The notes under the pieces are model-generated. The model searched no databases and was not told the DNA's origin. It was given only the letters and a program-made list of their open reading frames with translations. The position numbers were made by a program, and so were the translations under genes. Source: Terrimonas sp. (GTDB taxonomy: Bacteria; Bacteroidota; Bacteroidia; Chitinophagales; Chitinophagaceae). From it: 64,000 nucleotides of DNA. The stretch's first letter is position 1. Each line of letters opens with the position of its first letter. The DNA lies in assembly GCA_016125075.1 (NCBI GenBank), contig WGMO01000004.1:124001-188000 (forward strand), written 5' to 3'. Below, one piece after another: positions 8,292 through 17,956 of this stretch.

Positions 8292-9434
8292 TTGAAGGCA
8301 AAATCAATCAAGGGAAAAACAACAGCTGCTGTAAAATCGGCATTCCTGGAAAGCATCGCGGATGGGTTTAGGCCTACCCTGGCGATTTGCTTTATTTCAA
8401 AATCGATGGATAGAAAAGCCATCACCGACCTATTGGATGCTGAACAAGTTGCCATTTTCGGCTGTACTACCAATGGCGAGTTCATCAATGAAGAAACTGA
8501 AAAAGGGTCAGCTGCCATTCTCTTAATGGATATGAACAAAGATTATTTTGAAATTTATTTTGAAGAATACCCCGACAAAAATTACAGAAAGCTTGCCAGC
8601 GGGATTGCCCAAAAAGTCATTCAACGATTTGCCACACCGGCTTTTTTATTAGGCCTCAGCGATTCCTCGGTGGATGGGGAGGAGATCCTCCATGGCCTGG
8701 AGGATATTGTTGGGACTGAAGTCAATGCCTTTGGCGGGGGGGCAGGAGATGATTATGCCTTTACAGAATCGATTGTTTTTACCAACGAAAAGGAAAGTAG
8801 CAGTGGCCTCGTTTGCCTGGCCATCAACGAAGAAAAAATAATAATCAAAGGAATTGCCACCTGCGGATGGAAGGCCGTCGGAACTGAAAAAACCGTAACC
8901 AAAAGCGAAGGCAATCATGTATATACCGTAGACGATATTCCGGCCCTGGACATCACCGTAAAATTCGGTGGCCTGGAAAATATAACCCCCGAAAATAAAG
9001 ATGTGTTGGTAGAGATGGCTGCCAATTTCCCCCTGCAGTTACAAAGGGAAAAAGGGGATCCCGTAATGCGCCCGGGATTAGTAATCGACTGGACAGATCA
9101 TTCTTTTTACACCAGTGGCAAAGTACCCCAGGGATCGAAGGTTCGATTCTCTTTACCCCCTGATTTTGATGTGATGGAAAAAGTGGTGAAAGGAGTTGAA
9201 AATTTAAAAGCTACAGAAATGCCGGAAGCAGATGCTCTTGTGGTTTTCAGTTGTGCGGGCAGAATACTTTCTTTAGGGCCTTTAATGTCGCAGGAACTGG
9301 AGGGGGTAAAAAATGTCTGGAATGTTCCCATGGCGGGTATGTTCAGCAATGCGGAACTGGGCCGGGCCACCGGCGGAAACCTGGAAATGCATAACCTGAC
9401 GACCTGTTGTGTGGCCTTAAAGGAAAAAGAATAA
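8292..9434 (+). CDS. FIST-domain sensor protein 1 (FIST_N + FIST_C)
   Basis: This 380-residue soluble protein has the FIST_N domain (about residues 25-215) and FIST_C domain (about 220-365). Shared marks with its four neighbours are the KAKSIKGK start, IFGCTTNGEFI, FGGGAGDD, CGWKAVGTEKTVTKSEGN, SLPPDFD, FSCAGR and a C-terminal CCVALKEK. FIST domains are ligand-sensing modules, proposed to bind small molecules such as amino acids. They usually sit in front of signalling output domains; here they stand alone. The start is TTG at 8292, chosen because the other copies start at the same point with ATG. It is first in the array and lies 17 bases before the cyclase fusion. Ligand and partner are unknown. 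Confidence 0.86.
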   Translation: MKAKSIKGKTTAAVKSAFLESIADGFRPTLAICFISKSMDRKAITDLLDAEQVAIFGCTTNGEFINEETEKGSAAILLMDMNKDYFEIYFEEYPDKNYRKLASGIAQKVIQRFATPAFLLGLSDSSVDGEEILHGLEDIVGTEVNAFGGGAGDDYAFTESIVFTNEKESSSGLVCLAINEEKIIIKGIATCGWKAVGTEKTVTKSEGNHVYTVDDIPALDITVKFGGLENITPENKDVLVEMAANFPLQLQREKGDPVMRPGLVIDWTDHSFYTSGKVPQGSKVRFSLPPDFDVMEKVVKGVENLKATEMPEADALVVFSCAGRILSLGPLMSQELEGVKNVWNVPMAGMFSNAELGRATGGNLEMHNLTTCCVALKEKE

Positions 9435-9451
9435 AAATCGAAAAAAAAATC

Positions 9452-12064
9452 ATGTCTCAATCACGACAACTGGCTGCTATCATGTTTGTAGATATTGCCG
9501 GCTTTACCGCCTTAATGGAAAAAGACGAGCAAAAAGCCATGGGGTATCGCCAGAAACTGAAACAGCAACTGGAATCCGAAGTAGATGCACATGGTGGCCG
9601 GATCATCAAATGGATGGGAGACGGGGCCTTGTGCAGTTTTAGCAGCGCCATCGAAGCCCTGCATACAGCAAGGTCAGTACAACTCTTCATGCAAGAGGAG
9701 CCGGTTGTGCCGGTCCGTATCGGTATACACCAGGCCGATGTAATATTTGAAGAGGCTGATGTACATGGCGACGGGGTGAATATTGCTTCCCGGCTGGAGT
9801 CACTGGCCATTCCCGGCAGTATATTCATTTCAGCAAAAGTGCAGGATGATATCAAAAACCAGAATGATATTACAACTGTTTCACTGGGCAAGTACCTGTT
9901 AAAAAACGTTCATGAGCCCATCGAGATTTTTGCCGTCAGCAGCCCGGGGCTCCAGGTCCCCCTTAATAAAAAATTAGAAGGGAAAGGCATCAAATATGTG
10001 AACAGGAAAATATCCATCCGAAAAAAAACATTGTTGGTAAGGCTGGTCTTTGCACTGGCCATCCTGGTACTGGCCGGCTTTTTTATCATCCCCCCCTATT
10101 TTAAAAAGCTGAATGCCCGTAATAAATTATTACCGGCCATTCAAAAAATGGTGGAGGATAATTTCCGGGCCCCCACCAGGGCCTATGATATGGCACTGGA
10201 AGCAGAAAAAGTAATCCCGAAAGATTCTTCACTGATCAAACTCTGGCCCCAGGTATCGGTTACTCTTTCGATGGTGACCGAACCGGAAGGCGCTGAGGTA
10301 TACTGGAAAGACTATAACCAACCCGATGCTGAATGGAGACGGGCCGGAACCACACCCCTGGAAGACGCCAGGTTCCCTTTAGGGTATTTACGCATGGAAA
10401 TCCGGAAAAAGGGTTACCAGACCATTGAATATGCAGGTCCCTGGGCCTGGGGAAAATTAGGCCCTGATATTGATACCCTCAAACTGGATCCTGCCGGCAG
10501 CTTGCCGGAAAACATGATCAGGATCCCCGAAACTACAGCCAGTATGTATATTGTGGGTCTTGAACAGGAATCCGGAAAAAACGTTGGGGCGTTCCTGATC
10601 GACAAATATGAAGTAACCAATAAGCAATTCAGGGAATTTGTTGATGCAGGCGGCTATTCCAACCGTTCTTTCTGGAAATATCCTTTTGTGGAAAACGGAA
10701 AAGAAATTCCTGCAGCTGCAGCCATTGCAAAATTTATTGATAAAACAGGAAGGCCGGGGCCGGCCAACTGGGAAGCCGGTTCCTACCCGGACGGCATGGA
10801 AAACCATCCGGTAACAGGGGTATCCTGGTATGAAGCGGAGGCGTATGCAGCCTTTGCAAAAAAACAATTGCCCACCGTCTTTCACTGGAGCGTGGTGGCC
10901 CAGACCTCAAGAACAGAGTTCATTGTTCCTTTAAGTAATTATAGCGCTAAGTCTACGGTACCCGTTGGCAGCATGAAAGGGTACAGCTATATGGGTATTT
11001 ATGACCTGGCGGGTAATGCCCGCGAATGGTGTTTTAATGAAAGCAATCAGAAAGGTCAGCGATTCATACTGGGGGGTGGATGGAATGACCCGACTTATTC
11101 CTTTAATGACGGGTATACACAGTCGGCCATGGATAGAAGCGTTGCCAACGGCTTCCGCTGTATTAAAACGCTTCCGGAGGATACCACCTTAATACACCTG
11201 ACAGCAAAACTATCTTCTTTATTCAGAGATTACCGGAAGGAAAAACCGATAGATGATAAGACTTTCGCATTGTATCTGAGTCAATTCACTTATGATAAAA
11301 AGCCCCTGGATCCTAAAATCGAAGACACGATAGTAAGGGATTACTGGAAAGCGGAAAAAATAACCTTTGATGCAGGTTATAATAATGAACGGATGCAGGC
11401 CTGGCTATATTTACCGCTAAATAACAAACCTCCTTACCAGACGATCATTTTTTTCCCGGGCTCCAATGATATCTATTCCACGAAATTTGATCCGGAAAGG
11501 ATGAACCGGCTGGTAGGTTTTATTTTGAAAAGCGGAAGGGCCCTGGTCTGGCCAATTTACAAAGGGACCTGCGAAAGACATGACGAATTGAATTCAGACC
11601 TCCCGGATGAAACGGTTTTCTACAAAGACCATGTGCTGATGTGGGGAAAAGAATTCGGCAGAACCATCGATTACCTGGAAACCCGAACCGATATTCAGGC
11701 CGACAAAATTGGCTATCTCGGATGGAGCTGGGGTGGTTATATGGGGGGAATCATTCCCGCCGTGGAAAAAAGAATAAAAGCAGTGGTGCTCAACGTTGGA
11801 GGGATGGTGATGAACAAATCATTACCGGAAGCTGACCAGTTGAATTACCTTCCAAGGGTCACCCAGCCTATCCTCATGCTGAATGGAAAACACGATATGT
11901 TTTTCCCGGTAGCAAGCTCCCAAAACCCTATGTTTGACCTGTTGGGCACGCCTGTCGCAGATAAAAAAAGAATCATTTATGAATCAGGACACCTGGTGCC
12001 CCGTTTGGATTTTGTTAAGGAAACCCTGGCCTGGTATGATCAATACCTTGGTCCGGTGAAATAA
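9452..12064 (+). CDS. Class III nucleotide cyclase fused to PEGA, SUMF1-like and alpha/beta-hydrolase domains
   Basis: An 870-residue protein starting at ATG 9452. The class III cyclase domain (about residues 5-185) keeps both metal Asp (Asp14 in FVDIAGFT, Asp57 in WMGDGA) and the transition-state pair Asn110/Arg114 (GVNIASR). A transmembrane helix (about 196-215) follows, then a PEGA-type beta domain (267-330, TEPEGAEVYW), a SUMF1/FGE-like domain (350-580: DKYEVTNKQF, HPVTGVSWYEA, DLAGNAREW). Last comes an alpha/beta-hydrolase domain (643-870) with nucleophile Ser759 in GWSWGGYMGG, a possible acid in GKHDMFF and a His near the C-terminus. The SUMF1-like part lacks the paired active-site Cys of formylglycine generators, so it is more likely a binding domain. 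The cyclase would be cytoplasmic and the rest periplasmic, as inferred from the single helix. Confidence 0.85.
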   Translation: MSQSRQLAAIMFVDIAGFTALMEKDEQKAMGYRQKLKQQLESEVDAHGGRIIKWMGDGALCSFSSAIEALHTARSVQLFMQEEPVVPVRIGIHQADVIFEEADVHGDGVNIASRLESLAIPGSIFISAKVQDDIKNQNDITTVSLGKYLLKNVHEPIEIFAVSSPGLQVPLNKKLEGKGIKYVNRKISIRKKTLLVRLVFALAILVLAGFFIIPPYFKKLNARNKLLPAIQKMVEDNFRAPTRAYDMALEAEKVIPKDSSLIKLWPQVSVTLSMVTEPEGAEVYWKDYNQPDAEWRRAGTTPLEDARFPLGYLRMEIRKKGYQTIEYAGPWAWGKLGPDIDTLKLDPAGSLPENMIRIPETTASMYIVGLEQESGKNVGAFLIDKYEVTNKQFREFVDAGGYSNRSFWKYPFVENGKEIPAAAAIAKFIDKTGRPGPANWEAGSYPDGMENHPVTGVSWYEAEAYAAFAKKQLPTVFHWSVVAQTSRTEFIVPLSNYSAKSTVPVGSMKGYSYMGIYDLAGNAREWCFNESNQKGQRFILGGGWNDPTYSFNDGYTQSAMDRSVANGFRCIKTLPEDTTLIHLTAKLSSLFRDYRKEKPIDDKTFALYLSQFTYDKKPLDPKIEDTIVRDYWKAEKITFDAGYNNERMQAWLYLPLNNKPPYQTIIFFPGSNDIYSTKFDPERMNRLVGFILKSGRALVWPIYKGTCERHDELNSDLPDETVFYKDHVLMWGKEFGRTIDYLETRTDIQADKIGYLGWSWGGYMGGIIPAVEKRIKAVVLNVGGMVMNKSLPEADQLNYLPRVTQPILMLNGKHDMFFPVASSQNPMFDLLGTPVADKKRIIYESGHLVPRLDFVKETLAWYDQYLGPVK

Positions 12065-12092
12065 AAATCATTTTACTAAGAATTATCACAAA

Positions 12093-12914
12093 ATGGATCT
12101 GTTAAACAAACTGCTCGCCATCGATTTAAACTACATCATTATCGGGATTATCGCTTTGTTTTTTACCCTCGAACAGTTTTTAGGAGGCCAGTTTACATTC
12201 AAAAAAAGGGGACAGCATTTCTTTCAGAATTTTTTGTTCATGGTTGTTTTTGTTCTGCTCAACATATTGTGGGCAACGGTACTTATTGTATGTATTGAAT
12301 GGCTTAACAACCACGAGATTGGCCTTTTCTATTCTATTGAACTGCCTGTTTGGGCAAAATTAATTTTGGGGGTGGTATTATTTGATTTTGTAACCTACTG
12401 GTTTCACCGTATGGCCCATAACGTACCCCTGCTGTGGCGTTTTCACCGGGTTCACCATAGTGATACAACGATGGATTCTTCTACCTATTTCAGAGGTCAC
12501 CCGGTTGAAATATTTCTCTGGTTCAGCGTTTCGAATATAGTAGCCGCCGGTATTTTTGGTCTTGATCTTTACTCCTTAGGGTTATATACACTGGCAGTTA
12601 CTCCTTTCCTGGTTATAGAACATTCTAATCTCCGGTTTCCAAAATGGATCGATAAAACATTCGGGTTGATATTTACAACACCTAACATTCATAAAGTTCA
12701 CCATGAGCAGGACCAGCAATATACCGACTCCAATTATTCAGATATTTTCATTGTATGGGATCGACTCTTTGGTACTTTTAAACACAAACCGGTGGAAGAA
12801 ATAAAGTTTGGATTAGCTGAATTTGACGAGGAAAAAAAACAAGGCTTCTGGTATCTGCTCATAAGTCCTTTTATAAATATGGGGCGTATTGGTTCTGACC
12901 AGTTGAAAAAATAA
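12093..12914 (+). CDS. Sterol-desaturase / fatty-acid-hydroxylase family di-iron membrane enzyme
   Basis: A 273-residue protein with four hydrophobic segments and the full histidine-box set of the family: HRMAH, then HRVHH, then the C-terminal HKVHH. These bind two irons in the inner membrane, facing the cytoplasm. Family members hydroxylate or desaturate lipids; the substrate here is unknown. It follows the cyclase fusion by 28 bases and precedes FIST protein 2 by 5 bases, so it is almost certainly in the same message, an unusual companion for sensory genes. Confidence 0.88.
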   Translation: MDLLNKLLAIDLNYIIIGIIALFFTLEQFLGGQFTFKKRGQHFFQNFLFMVVFVLLNILWATVLIVCIEWLNNHEIGLFYSIELPVWAKLILGVVLFDFVTYWFHRMAHNVPLLWRFHRVHHSDTTMDSSTYFRGHPVEIFLWFSVSNIVAAGIFGLDLYSLGLYTLAVTPFLVIEHSNLRFPKWIDKTFGLIFTTPNIHKVHHEQDQQYTDSNYSDIFIVWDRLFGTFKHKPVEEIKFGLAEFDEEKKQGFWYLLISPFINMGRIGSDQLKK

Positions 12915-12919
12915 AAATC

Positions 12920-14083
12920 ATGCAGGCAAAATCGATAAAAGGAAAATCGTTATCAGCAATCGATACGGGATTAAGGGATATCATGGCCGACGGGTTCAAG
13001 CCAACTTTAGCCATCGTATTCCTGTCTGTGAAACAGGACAGAGAAGGTATTTCCCAATTACTGGACGAAAAAGGGATTCAGGTATTTGGAGCTACTACGG
13101 CAGGTGAATTTATAGATGGTGAAATTGAAGAAGGCAGCACTGTCATGATGTTGCTCGACATGAATCCGGCTTATTTTAAAATCGAATTCCGGGAAACCAG
13201 CCAGGAAAGCACATTAGCCGATGCAAAAAAACTGGGTATTACCGGAAAAGCGATCTTTCCCCATCCTGCTTTTATCATAGCAACAGGTGGAGTGTTCATC
13301 GATGGAGACCAGATTATTGAAGGAATCATACAGGGCTTTGGAAAACCAGTTTCGCCGGAAGATAAGGAACCCACAATTTTTGGCGGTATGGCCGGAGATG
13401 ATCTTTTAGCAGAAAAACCAATCGTTTTTACCAACGGAAAAAGCAGGGACAACGCAATTTTGGCACTTATTATTGATGAAGATAAAGTAGATGTCAGGGG
13501 TATCGCTTCCTGTGGCTGGAAAGCCATTGGCACGGCCAAAACCGTTACGAAAAGCGAAGGCAATACCGTATATACCATCGACGATAAACCGGCATTGGAT
13601 ATGTTGATGAAATACCTGGGCGTTGAAGTTAAACTGGACGAAAACAAGGAAATCGTTTCCTTTCTAAGTTCCTGGTACTATCCCCTGCAGCTGGACCGGG
13701 AAAATGGAGATACGGTCATACGCGCAACACGGTTTGCCAATCAAAAAGAACGTTCATTGATTTGTACCGGAACGGTGCCCCAGGGTTCAGCCATCCGCTT
13801 TTCTTTTCCACCGGACTTTGATGCGATTGAAACGGTGGTTGCAGAATGTGAGGGCATAAAAGATGATCCACAACAGCAGGCGGATGCCCTGATCATGTTT
13901 TCCTGTATCAGCAGGTATCTATCGTTTGGTGCTGTTACAAAAGAAGAAATTGAGCAGGTACAAAATATTTGGGGAGCCCCCATGGCAGGTTTTTTCACGT
14001 ATGGAGAATATGGAAGATCAAAAATTGGTACGAATGAATTTCATAATAATTGCTGTTGTGTAGTAGTATTAAAAGAAAAATAA
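12920..14083 (+). CDS. FIST-domain sensor protein 2
   Basis: A 387-residue FIST_N/FIST_C protein, soluble, with no signal peptide. Key signatures are VFGATTAGEFIDGE, FGGMAGDD, CGWKAIGTAKTVTKSEGN, VYTIDDKPALDM, SFPPDFD and FSCISR. It is closest in the window to FIST protein 4; both have IKQDRE/VKQDRE-type segments, GSTVMMLLDM and an FHNN tail followed by a Cys-rich end. It starts with ATG 5 bases after the desaturase-like gene. A 64-base gap with an imperfect hairpin separates it from FIST protein 3. Confidence 0.87.
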   Translation: MQAKSIKGKSLSAIDTGLRDIMADGFKPTLAIVFLSVKQDREGISQLLDEKGIQVFGATTAGEFIDGEIEEGSTVMMLLDMNPAYFKIEFRETSQESTLADAKKLGITGKAIFPHPAFIIATGGVFIDGDQIIEGIIQGFGKPVSPEDKEPTIFGGMAGDDLLAEKPIVFTNGKSRDNAILALIIDEDKVDVRGIASCGWKAIGTAKTVTKSEGNTVYTIDDKPALDMLMKYLGVEVKLDENKEIVSFLSSWYYPLQLDRENGDTVIRATRFANQKERSLICTGTVPQGSAIRFSFPPDFDAIETVVAECEGIKDDPQQQADALIMFSCISRYLSFGAVTKEEIEQVQNIWGAPMAGFFTYGEYGRSKIGTNEFHNNCCCVVVLKEK

Positions 14084-14092
14084 AATCGGTAC

Positions 14093-14134
14093 GGAGCCGG
14101 AAGTGATTTTTAAAATCTTCTGACTTCGGGCTTC
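14093..14134 (+). repeat. Imperfect inverted repeat between FIST 2 and FIST 3
   Basis: GGAGCCGGAAGT (14093-14104) and ACTTCGGGCTTC (14123-14134) pair with 10 of 12 positions around an 18-base AT-rich loop. It ends 13 bases before the ATG of FIST 3. It could be an intercistronic mRNA hairpin or a partial terminator, and the second arm contains short CTTC/ACTT iterations. Confidence 0.4.
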
Positions 14135-14147
14135 TAACTTAAAAAAT

Positions 14148-15305
14148 ATGGTAGCGCAATCAATACATGGAAATTCCCCTGGTGAAATTCAAAATAAGTT
14201 GAATCAATACCTGATTGAAGGATTTCAACCAACACTGGCCATTGTATTTATTTCCATTGAACAGGATACAAAAGCCGTTGCTGAAATGCTGCATCAAAAG
14301 GGAATTGATGTTTTTGGGGCCACTTCCGGTGGCGAATTCTGTAATGAACATCAATCGATGGGAGAAATTGTCATCCTACTGCTTGAACTGGATAAAAGCA
14401 AATACTATATTTCATTCGAAGATGTCAAAGGAAAAGACCTGGCAGATGTTTCACAAAAAATTGCACGGGACGCGTTGACCCAATTCGATAATCCGGCATT
14501 CCTTCTTTGCAGTACCACATTAACCAAAGAAGGTGAAATCCTGAACGGGGAAGTACTGGTGGAAAATATTGAAAAAATTATTGGCCCTGATGTAACCCTA
14601 TTTGGTGGAATGGCAGGGGACGATGGAAAATTTACAGGGACCTACGTTTTTAATCACGAAAAATCGACCGATGATGGAATCATTGCAGTGATTCTTGATA
14701 AAGACAAAATTGACTTGCACGGAATGGCCTTATCGGGCTGGAAAAAGATAGGTTTAGCAAGGACCATTACAAAAAGTAAGGGCAGATTAATGTACAGTAT
14801 TGATAACCAGCCTGCCGTTGATATGTATTTAAAATACCTTGGCAATGAAAATTTTTTAGATAAGGACAAGTATAAAATATTTGAGGCCGTTGGGGTACAC
14901 TATCCATTTCAAATTCAATCGGAAAATGGAGAATCGGTAATGGTAACACCCATGGGAATAAATAAGGACGAAAATGCCCTGATTTGTGAAAAAGAACTAA
15001 AGGAGGGCTCAACGCTTCATTTTTCTGAACCCCCCGATTTTGATATTGTGGAAACGATATTGCAAAATGCGTCGGAATTGAAAAATGAAAAACAGGCAGC
15101 AGCCGATGCACTTTTAATTTTTTCATGTATTGGCAGGCACACCGCCATGGGACCGATGGCGCAGGAAGAAAACGAAGGCCTGGCTAATATCTGGAAAGCA
15201 CCTATGGCAGGGTTTTATACCTATGGCGAATTTGGAAGAAGTCCCCAGGGTAAACGAAGAATGCATTCCACCACTTGCAGTTGGGTGGCATTAAAAGAAA
15301 AATAA
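14148..15305 (+). CDS. FIST-domain sensor protein 3 (divergent copy)
   Basis: A 385-residue FIST_N/FIST_C protein. It keeps VFGATSGGEFCNE, FGGMAGDDG, SGWKKIGLARTITKSKG, SEPPDFD and FSCIGRHTAMGP. It departs from the others at the otherwise conserved GNxVYT segment (here GRLMYS) and starts VAQSIHGN instead of xAKSIKGK. This suggests an older split or altered ligand preference. Its stop is two bases from the start of the broken FIST 5 copy at 15308. Confidence 0.86.
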   Translation: MVAQSIHGNSPGEIQNKLNQYLIEGFQPTLAIVFISIEQDTKAVAEMLHQKGIDVFGATSGGEFCNEHQSMGEIVILLLELDKSKYYISFEDVKGKDLADVSQKIARDALTQFDNPAFLLCSTTLTKEGEILNGEVLVENIEKIIGPDVTLFGGMAGDDGKFTGTYVFNHEKSTDDGIIAVILDKDKIDLHGMALSGWKKIGLARTITKSKGRLMYSIDNQPAVDMYLKYLGNENFLDKDKYKIFEAVGVHYPFQIQSENGESVMVTPMGINKDENALICEKELKEGSTLHFSEPPDFDIVETILQNASELKNEKQAAADALLIFSCIGRHTAMGPMAQEENEGLANIWKAPMAGFYTYGEFGRSPQGKRRMHSTTCSWVALKEK

Positions 15306-15307
15306 TA

Positions 15308-16432
15308 ATGAAAGCAAAATCAATCAAAGGAAAATCAGCAGCAGAAATCAAGAAAGCCCTCGGGCAAAGCATGGCCGACGGGTACAAACCAACATTAGCC
15401 TGCGTATTTCTGACTGATGTTGAAGAGATCAATCCTGTTGCTGCCGTGCTGGATGCAGCAGCCATTACCATATTTGGCGCCAGTACATCCGATAAATTTA
15501 ATGAAGAGGGCATTGACCCGGATAGTATTATTGTATTGCTGATGGACATGAACCCCGCTTATTTTAAGCTGGTGCTAAAAGATTATAATGCAGCCGCGGT
15601 GTATGAGGCTGCAAGCGAAGTAGGTACAGCCGGGAAAAATGCATTTGATCACCCGGCATTTATTATTTCCACAGTAGATATAAAAATTCCCGGTGAAGCA
15701 ATGATCAAGGGGTTAACCGACAAAGCGGGAATGGGTGTTACTGTTATTGGAGGTGTAGCGGGAGAACACACCCAATTTACCGGTACCCTGTTTACCAATC
15801 ATTCAAAAACCAGTTCCGGGATAATATCCCTGATTCTGGATGAAGATAAAATTGATGTAAAAGGAATGGCTGTATCCGGGTGGAAACCTGTAGGCACAGA
15901 AAAAAAGATCACGAAAAGTGATGGCAATTGAGTATTTACCATCAATCATGAACCGGCCATGTATGTGATAAAAAAATTTCTGGGTACTGAAATGCTGACA
16001 AGTGATAAATCTGACGGACTGGACAGCTATCCCCTGCAATTCCAACGGGATGCAAAAAAGCCCATCATGCGGCCTATTATATTGTGGAATAAGAAAGACA
16101 ATTCAGTGATGTTGGGTGCCCCGGTGGAGGAAGGTGCTTCTTTTCGGTTTTCATTACCCCCGGATCTGGAAGTGATCGACACGGTAATAGAAAGCACAAG
16201 GGCCGTAAAAGAAAAGGAATTACCCGATGCGGATGCGATGCTGATTTTTTCCTGTGTAGGCAGGCAATCTACTTTGGGGCCCATGGTGGCATCAGAGATT
16301 GAAGGACTGGCTTCCACCTGGAATAAACCCATGGCTGGTTTTTTCTCACTGGGGGAATATGGTAAGCTGGATGATGACCGTTCAGAATTTCATGGCACCA
16401 CCGTAAGCTGGGTAGTCTTAAAAGAAAAATAA
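15308..16432 (+). pseudogene. FIST-domain sensor protein interrupted by an in-frame TGA
   Basis: The frame from ATG 15308 to TAA 16432 encodes a complete FIST_N/FIST_C protein of 374 codons except for TGA at 15929-15931 (codon 208). The stop falls right after the KSDGN segment, in the middle of the conserved CGWK...VYT block. Both sides align with the intact neighbours without any frameshift (VFTINHEPA continues after the stop). Upstream, 207 residues hold the FIST_N domain; downstream lie the FIST_C signatures SLPPDLE, FSCVGRQSTLGP and WVVLKEK. Either it is a recent nonsense allele, or two half-proteins are made (an ATG at 15959 could restart). A sequencing error is also possible. Confidence 0.8.
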
Positions 16433-16464
16433 TACAGTAACAATTATTAGTCCTAAAATATAAA

Positions 16465-16791
16465 ATGATGAAAAAAGGAATGATTAAAGTAAGTGTCCTC
16501 TATCCAAATGCTGAGGGCAAAAAATTTGATATGGACTATTATATCCAGCAACATGCCCCCCTGGTTGCGCGAACTTTGGGTAATGCTTTGCAAGCTGCCA
16601 GCTATGATAAAGGAATAGGGGGTGGAGCTCCGGGAACACCTGCTCCAAACGTTGCGATGGCCAACCTGTATTTTAATTCCCTGGAGGAATTTGGCCAGGC
16701 ATTTGGAGCGGCTGCGCCCATTTTAACGGGAGAATTACCTAATTATACAGATATCACACCCGTATTGCAGATCAGTGAAGTGATGGATTAA
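16465..16791 (+). CDS. EthD-like small ferredoxin-type-fold protein
   Basis: A 108-residue protein with the EthD-family pattern: a first beta strand MIKVSVLYPNA, then MDYYIQQHAPLV (the D-Y-Y-x-x-x-H-x-P motif) and a closing strand near PVLQISEV. EthD-like proteins are small dimeric alpha/beta-barrel proteins, some needed for ether degradation; for most the chemistry is unknown. Two adjacent ATG codons (16465, 16468) are possible starts. It sits between the broken FIST copy and FIST 4, with 25-32 base gaps, so it is part of the same transcript. Confidence 0.8.
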   Translation: MMKKGMIKVSVLYPNAEGKKFDMDYYIQQHAPLVARTLGNALQAASYDKGIGGGAPGTPAPNVAMANLYFNSLEEFGQAFGAAAPILTGELPNYTDITPVLQISEVMD

Positions 16792-16816
16792 TTGGAAACA
16801 TTAAACCCGAATTTCT

Positions 16817-17956
16817 ATGCAGGCAAAATCAATAAAGGGAAATACAATTGAAGAAGTTAAAACAGCTTTTGAGCAATGCTTGTCGAATGGGTACAAGCCT
16901 ACTTTAGCAATTGTTTTTCTGTCCATCAAACAGGATCGGGAAGCAGTTTGTACATTACTCAACAAAAACGGTATAGCCATTTTCGGGGCTACCACATCCG
17001 GTGAATTCATCAATGGCGAAACGGAAGAGGGTAGTACCGTTATGATGCTGCTGGATATGCATCCGGACCACTTCAGACTGGAATTCCTCGTGACGGGATC
17101 TCAGACCACAATTGAAAACGCAAAACAGATTGGATTGACCGGTAAAAACACATTCTCCAATCCGGCTTTTATTATTGCATCCGGGTGGCTGTCGACGGAT
17201 GGTGAAAATATTGTGGAAGGAATTACCGAAGGTTTTGGGGGTGATGTGACCATATTTGGGGGTATGGCCGGTGATGACCTGGCGTTAACAGGTCCTCTTG
17301 TTTTTACGAGTGGGCAAAGCCACACCCAGGGTTTGCTGGCATTGATCATTGATGAGGACAAAATTCAGATCAATGGCATTGCCACCTGTGGATGGAAACC
17401 AATCGGTACTACCAAAACTGTTACCAAAAGTGAAGGGAATGTGGTGTATACCATTGATGATAAACCTGCGCTGGATATGATCATCAAGTACCTGGGTGTA
17501 GAGGATGATTTTGTATCCGGGAAAGAAATCGTTTCACAACTGACCGCGCTTTATCCATTGCAAATGGAAAGAGATGGAGTGGCCCCAGTAATGCGTACCG
17601 CCATGTTTGCCAACAGGGTTGACCGATCGCTAATTTGTGCAGGTAATATCGCGCAGGGATCAAAAGTGAGATTTTCTTTACCCCCCGATTTTGATGCCAT
17701 TGAACAGGTGGTGGAAGAATGCAGGCAACTAAAAAATGAATGCCAGCCGGAAGCAGATGCCTTGATTATGTTTTCCTGCATCAGTCGTCGTTTATCCTTT
17801 GGGGTTTTGATGCGTGAAGAAATAGGGCAGATTCAAGAGCTCTGGGATGCTCCCCTGGCCGGTTATTTCAGTTACGGCGAATTTGGCAGATCCAAAACCG
17901 GTAAACACGAGTTTCATAACAATACCTGTTGCGTTGTTGCTTTAAAAGAAAAATAA
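16817..17956 (+). CDS. FIST-domain sensor protein 4, abutting a histidine kinase
   Basis: A 379-residue FIST_N/FIST_C protein with the full set of repeat marks (IFGATTSGEFINGE, FGGMAGDD, CGWKPIGTTKTVTKSEGN, SLPPDFD, FSCISRRLSFG, CCVVALKEK). It is most like FIST 2. Its TAA is immediately followed by the ATG of a cytoplasmic histidine kinase with no base between, the arrangement expected if the FIST proteins provide ligand input to that kinase. This functional link is inference from position. Confidence 0.88.
   Translation: MQAKSIKGNTIEEVKTAFEQCLSNGYKPTLAIVFLSIKQDREAVCTLLNKNGIAIFGATTSGEFINGETEEGSTVMMLLDMHPDHFRLEFLVTGSQTTIENAKQIGLTGKNTFSNPAFIIASGWLSTDGENIVEGITEGFGGDVTIFGGMAGDDLALTGPLVFTSGQSHTQGLLALIIDEDKIQINGIATCGWKPIGTTKTVTKSEGNVVYTIDDKPALDMIIKYLGVEDDFVSGKEIVSQLTALYPLQMERDGVAPVMRTAMFANRVDRSLICAGNIAQGSKVRFSLPPDFDAIEQVVEECRQLKNECQPEADALIMFSCISRRLSFGVLMREEIGQIQELWDAPLAGYFSYGEFGRSKTGKHEFHNNTCCVVALKEK

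Noticed and set aside
10457-10885. Antisense frame inside the cyclase fusion
   Set aside because: Shadow of the SUMF1-like domain; no independent features.
15929-15931. TGA as selenocysteine codon
   Set aside because: Paralogues have H, T, L or V here, not Cys, and I see no stem-loop of the SECIS kind behind it.
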